Shown: piece by piece, positions 21,351 through 32,113 of the stretch
Layout: each line of letters starts with the position of its first letter
Position numbering within the stretch: the first letter of the stretch is position 1
Assembly (NCBI GenBank): GCA_017311315.1
Contig: CM029617.1
Location: 7,825,820-7,889,819, forward strand
Direction: 5' to 3'
Length of the DNA: 64,000 nt
Origin: Dendrocalamus latiflorus
Lineage: Eukaryota > Streptophyta > Magnoliopsida > Poales > Poaceae
The notes under the pieces: generated by a model
Told to the model about the DNA's origin: nothing
The model's input: only the letters and a program-made list of their open reading frames with translations
Database searches by the model: none
Position numbers and translations under genes: made by a program

Positions 21351-22522
21351 AAAGAATCTCGTCCCCGAGATTCGCACGGGCTAGCAAAGAAATGGGTTTG
21401 GTTCTTACCCTGCATGGTTTGTGCCGAGATCTGATTCAGTCGTCCTTTCACGAACTTCTGGGGCCTTTTTCTTCCTGCTTGAAGGTGGTTGGCAGTTGGT
21501 GCTCCCGGTGTTCCATTCTTCACTACCTGTTGCTTCTTGGGGCAGTTGTTGGCGTAATGCCCGGTCTCATGACAGTTGAAACAGGTGACTCCGGCTGCAG
21601 GGTTGGAGTCCTTTGGGAAGCCAATTGCCAAGGCTTTGTTGTCTTCGGTGTCGGGGAAAGTGTTGGTCTGGACTTGTTCTTCGGCTGAAGATGAAGACTG
21701 AAATCTGTTGGCATGTGGTGGAGTCCTTCTGATCTTGGGAAAACTTCTGGTGTTCATGTGCTGGGCGTTCATCCGTCTCTTCCGATTCTCCATTTCTTGG
21801 TGCTTAGACTCTTGGCGAATCGCCTTGCTGACCAGCTGATGGAAGTCAGTGTAGTCGTTGGAGAGAAGTTGAACCGATAGGTCATCATTGAGTCCTTCAA
21901 GGAACCTTTCCTGCTTAGCTTCGTCGGTAGCAACGTCTTCTGGCGCGTAACGTGCCAATTGGTTGAACTTCCGTAGATATTCATTCACGGTGCAGCTTCC
22001 TTGGCGCAGAGTTCGGAATTCCCTTTTCTTGAGAGTGATGGTGCCGGTTGGAATATGAGCTTTGCGGAAACTCCGCATAAACCCATCCCATGTTATGGCT
22101 TGTGCGTTGGCATGAGCAGCGGTGTAGGTGTCCCACCATTCTGACGCTGGTCCGTTCAGTTGATGAGAAGCGAATAAGACTTTTTCCCGATCACTGCATT
22201 GGATGATGTCCAGCTTTTTGCCTATGACTCTAAGCCAGTCATCTGCATCCATGGGGTCAGCACTGCTGGAGAAGGTCGGGGGACGCAACCTCATAAATTC
22301 AGCCAGGCTTGGCTGGGGAGCTTGTGCTGGCACTAGTGGAGCAGGTTGTGCAGGGTTGTTAATGGTCTGCACTAGTAGTTGGATAAGCTGATTCTGATTG
22401 GCCATCATTTGAGCCCAATCTGGTCCATTAACCGGAGGTGGCGGAGGGACTTGTGCAGCCTGGTTGCTAGTAGTGTTGTTGTCGTGAACATTGTCGTTGT
22501 TGTTGCTCCTTGTGTTAACCAT
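21347..22522 (-). CDS. gag: Gag polyprotein, internal 1 (intact, 391 aa)
   Basis: ATG at 22522 opens a 391-aa frame. Residues about 1-60 are a low-complexity Asn/Pro/Gln-rich N-terminus (MVNTRSNNND, QVPPPPPVNG). About 75-230 is a Retrotrans_gag domain with FMRLRPPTFSSSADPMDADD, HQLNGPASEWWDTY, LKKREFRTLRQG and EYLRKFNQLARYAPED. Near residue 315 is a CCHC zinc knuckle, CFNCHETGHYANNC, which binds RNA. The stop falls in the polypurine tract, so no pol frame can follow. Gag should form virus-like particles that package element RNA. A 1,936-bp internal domain with gag alone is the TR-GAG arrangement. Confidence 0.92.
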   Translation of the reverse strand: MVNTRSNNNDNVHDNNTTSNQAAQVPPPPPVNGPDWAQMMANQNQLIQLLVQTINNPAQPAPLVPAQAPQPSLAEFMRLRPPTFSSSADPMDADDWLRVIGKKLDIIQCSDREKVLFASHQLNGPASEWWDTYTAAHANAQAITWDGFMRSFRKAHIPTGTITLKKREFRTLRQGSCTVNEYLRKFNQLARYAPEDVATDEAKQERFLEGLNDDLSVQLLSNDYTDFHQLVSKAIRQESKHQEMENRKRRMNAQHMNTRSFPKIRRTPPHANRFQSSSSAEEQVQTNTFPDTEDNKALAIGFPKDSNPAAGVTCFNCHETGHYANNCPKKQQVVKNGTPGAPTANHLQAGRKRPQKFVKGRLNQISAQTMQGKNQTHFFASPCESRGRDSF

Positions 22523-22703
22523 CTGCTGGGTGCTTTAAGAATTAGGAGAGAGGAGACTCAAGGCAAAGGGGGAATAGGGGATATTTTGCACAACCCAACA
22601 AAACTCAACAAAACCCTTTTATTAATTAATAGTTATGGCTGCCAACAAAAGAGAAACCTGACAGCTCATAACAACGTTTTATTAACTAGCTTAACAACTT
22701 ATC

Positions 22704-23051
22704 CTAAAGGGTTAAGGGTCGTCTTGGAGTCATCCTTCGTGGCTGTCGAGGCACAATACAAGCTCCTTCAATGCGGAGACTGAAGAGGTGGCATAGTCGA
22801 AGGACTGCTTTACGAGCGGCTTCTTGTCTGGCTCTGTTAAACGAGTATCCATTTCCCTTGAAGCGAAGACGTAGACTTCCTTGTCCAGTTTGCTTGGTAA
22901 TGAGTAGAGTGAAGCGATGTCCCACTATCCGGTCTCCATGGCGATCTTGTTTATGTATGTAGATAGCTCGACGTTGAAATCCCAAACGACGAAGCAGTCG
23001 ACAAAGACCCATACTCCATCCATCATTGGGTGCATCATCATAAGTGTTCAT
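22704..23051 (-). CDS. Leader ORF upstream of gag, copy 1 (115 aa, dsRBD-like C-terminus)
   Basis: ATG at 23051 lies about 200 nt downstream of the PBS and the frame ends about 180 nt before gag. The same 115 aa are encoded in internal 2. The middle HRFTLLITKQTGQGSLRLRF and the following GNGYSFNRARQEAARKAVLRL resemble the beta strands and C-terminal helix of double-stranded-RNA-binding domains (G-x-G-x-S, basic residues, AA, AL-like helix). I know of no named family for it; the domain assignment is inference. It could be an extra retrotransposon protein, or an untranslated leader frame that happens to be open. Confidence 0.5.
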   Translation of the reverse strand: MNTYDDAPNDGWSMGLCRLLRRLGFQRRAIYIHKQDRHGDRIVGHRFTLLITKQTGQGSLRLRFKGNGYSFNRARQEAARKAVLRLCHLFSLRIEGACIVPRQPRRMTPRRPLTL

Positions 23052-23254
23052 CTATAATTGTTTGAATGAGAGGTAAGTTAGGATTAAATTTTTGGAATGA
23101 TAATACAAAGGTGAGGAAGAATTGAGAGATAAGGATGAGCAAAGATTTGAAAGGTAAGATTTAAGCAAAACTTTTGAAACTACTGATTATTAAAAATAAG
23201 TCCTTATGGTCTGACCAATCTATTCTACCTACGGTCACGTCTTGGAGTCATTAA

Positions 23255-23267
23255 GGCTCTGATACCA
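23255..23267 (-). other. Primer-binding site, internal 1
   Basis: Minus strand TGGTATCAGAGCC, initiator tRNA-Met type, four bases (GAGA) after the end of LTR2. Confidence 0.92.
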
Positions 23268-23271
23268 TCTC

Positions 23272-26200
23272 TGTCGGAACCCGGAGCAACGACTCCTGGA
23301 TCCTCTGTGTAAATCGCACTAGTCCAGGATCAGCTAGTGCACACAGTGAACAACAAAGATAAATACCAAGCATAATGACCTTTATTTAACTTAAAGAGTA
23401 CGGCCTTATGGCCAGCGTTTACATCAGTGCGCATTGGCAAAAATAACTGCAAAAGAAACTGCGGAAGCGAAGCTGAAAAGGCGAAGCCCAAGCCTGCCCA
23501 CAGGCAAACAACTGCAAGACGTGGCCTACTCGTTCTGGTCTTCACCATAGTCGAAGTCGTCTTCCTCTGTGTGGAAAAAGCAACGTGAGTACAAATTGTA
23601 CTCCGCAAGTCACCCGGGAAAATGCAATATAATGATAAAGGCTTCAATGGAAGGCTTATAGGGTTAGTTTGCATAAAACATCATTTAATGAAATACAGTA
23701 AATAGATTGAAATTGCAGAACTTGATACAATAAGTAAAACAGTACTTGTAATTGAAAATATTACCGTCAGTGCAGGCTCCGACCAAACACCAACCTATCC
23801 ACGGGCATCCCACCCGGACCATCTTTTCCAAAAGATCACGTATGGATTCCATCCATCCACACGCTTTCATTGCGCAACTCTGATGAATTCCATCCATTCA
23901 CCAGATTTCAATCTCTCACGGATTCCATCCATCCGCAAGGTTTTCGAAAACATTTTTTTGAAAAGCAAAGTCTAATCCATGAAAAACTTTACTCAGCATG
24001 CCCATGACCGTGGGCACGGCTATCCAGGATAGATTATACACTCTGCAGAGGTTGTACAGCTTTACCCACAAGACACAATCATCCCATATTGCCACCGGTT
24101 TACACACTTCCTTAGGTGTGCGGCGAGGAGTCGTGACAAGGCTTTTACAATGCGAAGCCTTCAACCTGGCCAAGCCAACTCTAAGGTTTCACCCCAGTAA
24201 GGAATCCACCAGACCGGGACCCCCTCTTGAGCCGAGTGAGACTTCTCATGGCCTACGCCACGCTCACTTTCAACCTACGAAATGGCTCAGGTTGGGACCC
24301 GCAAATTATTCAGCCAGGGCTGTCCCATACCAGCCTTGTGGTAGTACGTTAGGGCTTTGCAACAGTAGCTCACAGACCGGTCCTTAATTGACTTAGGCCC
24401 AACCACATACCCCCTGTGCCCGACAATCAACACTGTGTCTCCGAACAACAGTGCATGCCTGCACCCACCACCTAACCATTAGCCTAAGTCTAAACCAGAT
24501 TTTATATTTTATTTTGAAAACATTCCATAATCCTTCTTGACTCACCGAAGTCAAGAATACAGATCAAAAGCTTATCATTTTATGTAAAAAGAGGTCATCA
24601 TTTTATGTGAAAGATATCCCAAAACAAAATTATATGATTAAGCAGTGGCATTTGTTTTACAAGTCTCTAGCCAATACTAGTGTACTAACTAGAGTTTGAT
24701 TCTAAGGTGACAAGGTATAAGGATTTGCAATGTCAAAGGAGGTATTAACAAATAGGTATTAACTAAAGTTAAAACTGAATTGAAATACGTTGAATAGAAA
24801 TACGCATGCAATATAATTTAAATCAACATAATTTTATTTGCAATTCTGGGATCAACATGATCAAGGAGGGTGACTTGCCTTGCCCTTGAACTTGGTTTGT
24901 ATCTTCGTCGAAGAAATCTCCCGAATCGTCGAAGTCTACACGTCAAAATAACCCACCAAATTCAAATAAATTCAAATTAAATTCAAATTGACTTCAAATA
25001 TTTGAATTGAGGCCAGAAATGGATAGAGGGGAATTTTTGATGAATTTAGAAATTTGAATGGGCTCAAACGGAGTTAGGATGAAGAAGAACGGGCTCCGGG
25101 AAGTTTAAATTCAGAGAAAATGGAAAAATCAGGATTTTTGGAATTATTTTTCTAAAGGAAAATCTGGGATTATTGCGTCAGCAGGGAATTAATTTTTGGC
25201 TGATTTATTTTTCCACGGGAAATTCGGATTTATTGCGCCTGCTGACGTCAGCCCTGGGGCCGGGCCGACTGACAGGTGGGTCCTCGGTCTATGGACCGAG
25301 TCCACGGGCGAGGGGAGGCGCTGAGGTGGCGGTGGCGTGGCGGCTGACGGGGCAAGGAGGCGCCGAGGTGGCGGTGACGCGGCACCAGGTGGCAGCCACG
25401 TGGGCGCGGACGCGGGCATGGCCGGCCGGCCGGGGAGGCTCGGGCCCGGGTGCTCGCCGGCGCTCCGGCGGGCGGTGGCCGTCGGCGAGGGGCGGAGGGA
25501 AACGAGGGGCGACGGGGAGCACGGCGGTGGCCGCGTGCTTACCGGAGGCGAACGACGGCGAGCTGGCGGCGAGCTGAGGCGGCGGCGAGCTCGGGTCTCG
25601 CGGCGCGGCGGGGATGGAGCGGCCGGGAGAGGAAGGGAGGAGCGGAGGGAGGTGGGGCGAGTTGTGGCGGAGGTCGGGGTGGGTTTATATAGGGGCGAGG
25701 GGGAGGGGCGGAGCGGGGATTCCTCGCCGGAGATGGCGCGGGGCGGCGGCGGAAATGGCGGGATTGGGGGGAAACACGGCGCGGAGATGGCGAGATCCGG
25801 CGCGGAGATGGCGGGGTTGGGTCGGGGAAGAGGAGAGAGGGAGAAAGGAAGGAGATCGGGCGACCGAGGGGGCGGCGCAAATGGCGGCGGTGAAGGCGCG
25901 GCCGTGCGGGAGGAGGGAGACAGCGTGCGGGGAAGACGACCCCGACGGGCGGGCCCCAGGGCGCAGCGAGAGAGAGGACGCGAGGAGGCACGGGCGTCGG
26001 ATGGCGATCGGAGGGTGGGTGCGGAAGAGGAGCGGGTGGAGGCTGACGGGCCGGGCCCGCGTGGCGGTGGAAGTGGGGAGGGAGCGGCCGAGATGGGCCG
26101 GTGGGAGGCGCATGGCGCGAATCAGACCGCACGCGTGGCAGCCGGGTGGAGGGGGAAGGCGGGATCGGGCGGGGTGCGTGGGCTGATCCCGGCCGTCCAC

Positions 26201-26717
26201 GTGGCGGCCGGAGGGGAAGGGAGAGGGGATTTATTTTCTAATTTTGATTTAGGATTTTCAGAAAATCCCAGAAAATTCAATAAGCCTCAGAAAAATACCA
26301 AATAACTTCCAAAAATTCCAGGAAAATTCACAGAAGCTCCTGGTGACATTTTGGACTTAATAAAAATATTTCCAACTAATGTTGGTATTTAATTTTCATA
26401 CTTTAAAATACTTTTAATTTCAAAAATACATTTTTGAACTCCAGAAAATCCAGGAAACCAAATAAAAGCCAAATAACTCCAGATAATTAATTTGAACTAG
26501 GATTTTCATATAAAATCAAAATATCATTTTATTTAATAATAATTTTAGGTTTTCTGAAAATGCTTTTTAAATCCAGCTTTTCAAAAGCAGAAATTCAGAG
26601 CAAATCCAAATTTAAACTTTAGGCAACAAAACACTTATTTTAGATTAAATTTTAATTTAATTGATTTTTATTTATTTCTTTATTTATTTTATTTTAACAA
26701 AAACCTGGGCTGTTACA
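23272..26717 (-). repeat. LTR2 (3,446 bp)
   Basis: Shared between the two internal domains: 5' LTR for internal 1 and 3' LTR for internal 2. TATA box at 25684-25692. Like LTR1 it lacks the 5-bp insertion of LTR4-7. Confidence 0.92.
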
Positions 26718-26732
26718 ATCTACCCCCCTTAA
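26718..26732 (-). other. Polypurine tract, internal 2
   Basis: Same TTAAGGGGGGTAGAT as in internal 1, abutting LTR2. Confidence 0.85.
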
Positions 26733-26744
26733 AAAGAATCTCGT

Positions 26745-27901
26745 CCCCGAGATTCGCACGGGCTAGCAAAGAAATGGGTTTGGTTCTTACCCTGCATGGT
26801 TTGTGCCGAGATCTGATTCAGTCGTCCTTTCACGAACTTCTGGGGCCTTTTTCTTCCTGCTTGAAGGTGGTTGGCAGTTGGTGCTCCCGGTGTTCCATTC
26901 TTCACTACCTGTTGCTTCTTGGGCAGTTGTTGGCGTAATGCCCGGTCTCATGACAGTTGAAACAGGTGACTCCGGCTGCAGGGTTGGAGTCCTTTGGGAA
27001 GCCAATTGCCAAGGCTTTGTTGTCTTCGGTGTCGGGGAAAGTGTTGGTCTGGACTTGTTCTTCGGCTGAAGATGAAGACTGAAATCTGTTGGCATGTGGT
27101 GGAGTCCTTCTGATCTTGGGAAAACTTCTGGTGTTCATGTGCTGGGCGTTCATCCGTCTCTTCCGATTCTCCATTTCTTGGTGCTTAGACTCTTGGCGAA
27201 TCGCCTTGCTGACCAGCTGATGGAAGTCAGTGTAGTCGTTGGAGAGAAGTTGAACCGATAGGTCATCATTGAGTCCTTCAAGGAACCTTTCCTGCTTAGC
27301 TTCGTCGGTAGCAACGTCTTCTGGCGCGTAACGTGCCAATTGGTTGAACTTCCGTAGATATTCATTCACGGTGCAGCTTCCTTGGCGCAGAGTTCGGAAT
27401 TCCCTTTTCTTGAGAGTGATGGTGCCGGTTGGAATATGAGCTTTGCGGAAACTCCGCATAAACCATCCCATGTTATGGCTTGTGCGTTGGCATGAGCAGC
27501 GGTGTAGGTGTCCCACCATTCTGACGCTGGTCCGTTCAGTTGATGAGAAGCGAATAAGACTTTTTCCCGATCACTGCATTGGATGATGTCCAGCTTTTGC
27601 CTATGACTCTAAGCCAGTCATCTGCATCCATGGGGTCAGCACTGCTGGAGAAGGTCGGGGGACGCAACCTCATAAATTCAGCCAGGCTTGGCTGGGGAGC
27701 TTGTGCTGGCACTAGTGGAGCAGGTTGTGCAGGGTTGTTAATGGTCTGCACTAGTAGTTGGATAAGCTGATTCTGATTGGCCATCATTTGAGCCCAATCT
27801 GGTCCATTAACCGGAGGTGGCGGAGGGACTTGTGCAGCCTGGTTGCTAGTAGTGTTGTTGTCGTGAACATTGTCGTTGTTGTTGCTCCTTGTGTTAACCA
27901 T
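26745..27901 (-). pseudogene. gag: Gag, internal 2 (frameshifted)
   Basis: Second copy of the 391-aa gag, ATG at 27901. Compared with copy 1 it has lost one base in each of three homopolymers: near 27595 (T run), near 27465 (C run) and near 26921 (G run, just after the zinc knuckle). The open parts are 27536-27901 and about 26905-27519. All losses are in homopolymers, so sequencing error is as likely as decay. The remaining sequence is nearly identical to copy 1. Confidence 0.85.
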
Positions 27902-28082
27902 CTGCTGGGTGCTTTAAGAATTAGGAGAGAGGAGACTCAAGGCAAAGGGGGAATAGGGGATATTTTGCACAACCCAACAAAACTCAACAAAACCCTTTTA
28001 TTAATTAATAGTTATGGCTGCCAACAAAAGAGAAACCTGACAGCTCATAACAACGTTTTATTAACTAGCTTAACAACTTATC

Positions 28083-28430
28083 CTAAAGGGTTAAGGGTCG
28101 TCTTGGAGTCATCCTTCGTGGCTGTCGAGGCACAATACAAGCTCCTTCAATGCGGAGACTGAAGAGGTGGCATAGTCGAAGGACTGCTTTACGAGCGGCT
28201 TCTTGTCTGGCTCTGTTAAACGAGTATCCATTTCCCTTGAAGCGAAGACGTAGACTTCCTTGTCCAGTTTGCTTGGTAATGAGTAGAGTGAAGCGATGTC
28301 CCACTATCCGGTCTCCATGGCGATCTTGTTTATGTATGTAGATAGCTCGACGTTGAAATCCCAAACGACGAAGCAGTCGACAAAGACCCATACTCCATCC
28401 ATCATTGGGTGCATCATCATAAGTGTTCAT
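28083..28430 (-). CDS. Leader ORF upstream of gag, copy 2 (115 aa)
   Basis: Encodes the same 115 residues as 22704-23051, in the same place relative to PBS and gag, with no indels, while the neighbouring gag copy has three. Confidence 0.5.
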   Translation of the reverse strand: MNTYDDAPNDGWSMGLCRLLRRLGFQRRAIYIHKQDRHGDRIVGHRFTLLITKQTGQGSLRLRFKGNGYSFNRARQEAARKAVLRLCHLFSLRIEGACIVPRQPRRMTPRRPLTL

Positions 28431-28633
28431 CTATAATTGTTTGAATGAGAGGTAAGTTAGGATTAAATTTTTGGAATGATAATACAAAGGTGAGGAAGAA
28501 TTGAGAGATAAGGATGAGCAAAGATTTGAAAGGTAAGATTTAAGCAAAACTTTTGAAACTACTGATTATTAAAAATAAGTCCTTATGGTCTGACCAATCT
28601 ATTCTACCTACGGTCACGTCTTGGAGTCATTAA

Positions 28634-28646
28634 GGCTCTGATACCA
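28634..28646 (-). other. Primer-binding site, internal 2
   Basis: Minus strand TGGTATCAGAGCC, four bases after the end of LTR3. Confidence 0.92.
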
Positions 28647-28650
28647 TCTC

Positions 28651-31600
28651 TGTCGGAACCCGGAGCAACGACTCCTGGATCCTCTGTGTAAATCGCACTA
28701 GTCCAGGATCAGCTAGTGCACACAGTGAACAACAAAGATAAATACCAAGCATAATGACCTTTATTTAACTTAAAGAGTACGGCCTTATGGCCAGCGTTTA
28801 CATCAGTGCGCATTGGCAAAAATAACTGCAAAAGAAACTGCGGAAGCGAAGCTGAAAAGGCGAAGCCCAAGCCTGCCCACAGGCAAACAACTGCAAGACG
28901 TGGCCTACTCGTTCTGGTCTTCACCATAGTCGAAGTCGTCTTCCTCTGTGTGGAAAAAGCAACGTGAGTACAAATTGTACTCCGCAAGTCACCCGGGAAA
29001 ATGCAATATAATGATAAAGGCTTCAATGGAAGGCTTATAGGGTTAGTTTGCATAAAACATCATTTAATGAAATACAGTAAATAGATTGAAATTGCAGAAC
29101 TTGATACAATAAGTAAAACAGTACTTGTAATTGAAAATATTACCGTCAGTGCAGGCTCCGACCAAACACCAACCTATCCACGGGCATCCCACCCGGACCA
29201 TCTTTTCCAAAAGATCACGTATGGATTCCATCCATCCACACGCTTTCATTGCGCAACTCTGATGAATTCCATCCATTCACCAGATTTCAATCTCTCACGG
29301 ATTCCATCCATCCGCAAGGTTTTCGAAAACATTTTTTTGAAAAGCAAAGTCTAATCCATGAAAAAACTTTACTCAGCATGCCCATGACCGTGGGCACGGC
29401 TATCCAGGATAGATTATACACTCTGCAGAGGTTGTACAGCTTTACCCACAAGACACAATCATCCCATATTGCCACCGGTTTACACACTTCCTTAGGTGTG
29501 CGGCGAGGAGTCGTGACAAGGCTTTTACAATGCGAAGCCTTCAACCTGGCCAAGCCAACTCTAAGGTTTCACCCCAGTAAGGAATCCACCAGACCGGGAC
29601 CCCCTCTTGAGCCGAGTGAGACTTCTCATGGCCTACGCCACGCTCACTTTCAACCTACGAAATGGCTCAGGTTGGGACCCGCAAATTATTCAGCCAGGGC
29701 TGTCCCATACCAGCCTTGTGGTAGTACGTTAGGGCTTTGCAACAGTAGCTCACAGACCGGTCCTTAATTGACTTAGGCCCAACCACATACCCCCTGTGCC
29801 GACAATCAACACTGTGTCTCCGAACAACAGTGCATGCCTGCACCCACCACCTAACCATTAGCCTAAGTCTAAACCAGATTTATATTTTATTTTGAAAACA
29901 TTCCATAATCCTTCTTGACTCACCGAAGTCAAGAATACAGATCAAAAGCTTATCATTTTATGTAAAAAGAGGTCATCATTTTATGTGAAAGATATCCCAA
30001 AACAAAATTATATGATTAAGCAGTGGCATTTGTTTTACAAGTCTCTAGCCCAATACTAGTGTACTAACTAGAGTTTGATTCTAAGGTGACAAGGTATAAG
30101 GATTTGCAATGTCAAAGGAGGTATTAACAATAGGTATTAACTAAAGTTAAAACTGAATTGAAATACGTTGAATAGAAATACGCATGCAATATAATTTAAA
30201 TCAACATAATTTTATTTGCAATTCTGGGATCAACATGATCAAGGAGGGTGACTTGCCTTGCCCTTGAAACTTGGTTTGTATCTTCGTCGAAGAAATCTCC
30301 CGAATCGTCGAAGTCTACACGTCAAAATAACCCACCAAATTCAAATAAATTCAAATTAAATTCAAATTGACTTCAAATATTTGAATTGAGGCCAGAAATG
30401 GATAGAGGGGAATTTTTGATGAATTTAGAAATTTGAATGGGCTCAAACGGAGTTAGGATGAAGAAGAACGGGCTCCGGGAAGTTTAAATTCAGAGAAAAT
30501 GGAAAAATCAGGATTTTTGGAATTATTTTTCTAAAGGAAAATCTGGGATTATTGCGTCAGCAGGGAATTAATTTTGGCTGATTTATTTTTCCACGGGAAA
30601 TTCGGATTTATTGCGCCTGCTGACGTCAGCCCTGGGGCCGGGCCGACTGACAGGTGGGTCCTCGGTCTATGGACCGAGTCCACGGGCGAGGGGAGGCGCT
30701 GAGGTGGGGGGGCGGGGCGTGGGCTGAGGGGCAAGGAGGCGCCGAGGTGGCGGTGACGCGGCACCAGGTGGCAGCCACGTGGGGCGCGGACGCGGGCATG
30801 GCCGGCCGGCCGGGGAGGCTCGGGCCCGGGTGCTCGCCGGCGCTCGGCGGGCGGTGGCCGTCGGCGAGGGGCGGAGGGATAACGAGGGGCGACGGGGAGC
30901 ACGGCGGTGGCCGCGTGCTTACCGGAGGCGAACGACGGCGAGCTGGCGGCGAGCTGAGGCGGCGGCGAGCTCGGGTCTCGCGGCGCGGCGGGGATGGAGC
31001 GGCCGGGAGAGGAAGGGAGGAGCGGAGGGAGGTGGGGCGAGTTGTGGCGGAGGTCGGGGTGGGTTTATATAGGGGCGAGGGGGAGGGGCGGAGCGGGGAT
31101 TCCTCGCCGGAGATGGCGCGGGGCGGCGGCGGAAATGGCGGGATTGGGGGGAAACACGGCGCGGAGATGGCGAGATCCGGCGCGGAGATGGCGGGGTTGG
31201 GTCGGGGAAGAGGAGAGAGGGAGAAAGGAAGGAGATCGGGCGACCGAGGGGGCGGCGCAAATGGCGGCGGTGAAGGCGCGGCCGTGCGGGAGGAGGGAGA
31301 CAGCGTGCGGGGAAGACGACCCCGACGGGCGGGCCCCAGGGCGCAGCGAGAGAGAGGACGCGAGGAGGCACGGGCGTCGGATGGCGATCGGAGGGTGGGT
31401 GCGGAAGAGGAGCGGGTGGAGGCTGACGGGCCGGGCCCGCGTGGCGGTGGAAGTGGGGAGGGAGCGGCCGAGATGGGCCGGTGGGAGGCGCATGGCGCGA
31501 ATCAGACCGCACGCGTGGCAGCCGGGTGGAGGGGGAAGGCGGGATCGGGCGGGGTGCGTGGGCTGATCCCGGCCGTCCACGTGGCGGCCGGAGGGGAAGG

Positions 31601-32100
31601 GAGAGGGGATTTATTTTCTAATTTTGATTTAGGATTTTCAGAAAATCCCAGAAAATTCAATAAGCCTCAGAAAAATACCAAATAACTTCCAAAAATTCCA
31701 GGAAAATTCACAGAAGCTCCTGGTGACATTTTGGACTTAATAAAAATATTTCCAACTAATGTTGGTATTTAATTTTCATACTTTAAAATACTTTTTAATT
31801 TCAAAAATACATTTTTGAACTCCAGAAAATCCAGGAAACCAAATAAAAGCCAAATAACTCCAGATAATTAATTTGAACTAGGATTTTCATATAAAATCAA
31901 AATATCATTTTATTTAATAATAATTTTAGGTTTTTCTGAAAATGCTTTTTAAATCCAGCTTTTCAAAAGCAGAAATTCAGAGCAAATCCAAATTTAAACT
32001 TTAGGCAACAAAACACTTATTTTAGATTAAATTTTAATTTTAATTGATTTTTATTTATTTCTTTATTTATTTTATTTTAACAAAAACCTGGGCTGTTACA
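28651..32100 (-). repeat. LTR3 (3,450 bp)
   Basis: 5' LTR of internal 2 on its left; on its right it is joined to LTR4 by a 13-bp spacer. TATA at 31064-31072. Its GC-rich core differs from the other copies around 30700-30730 and 30840, by small indels in G runs. Confidence 0.92.
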
Positions 32101-32113
32101 TTAAGCTCATCTC
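32101..32113. other. 13-bp inter-LTR spacer 1
   Basis: TTAAGCTCATCTC between LTR3 and LTR4. It resembles the internal end TTAAGGCTCTGATACCATCTC with one G and TGATACC missing, that is, the PBS region reduced and the rest of the internal domain lost. Confidence 0.88.
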
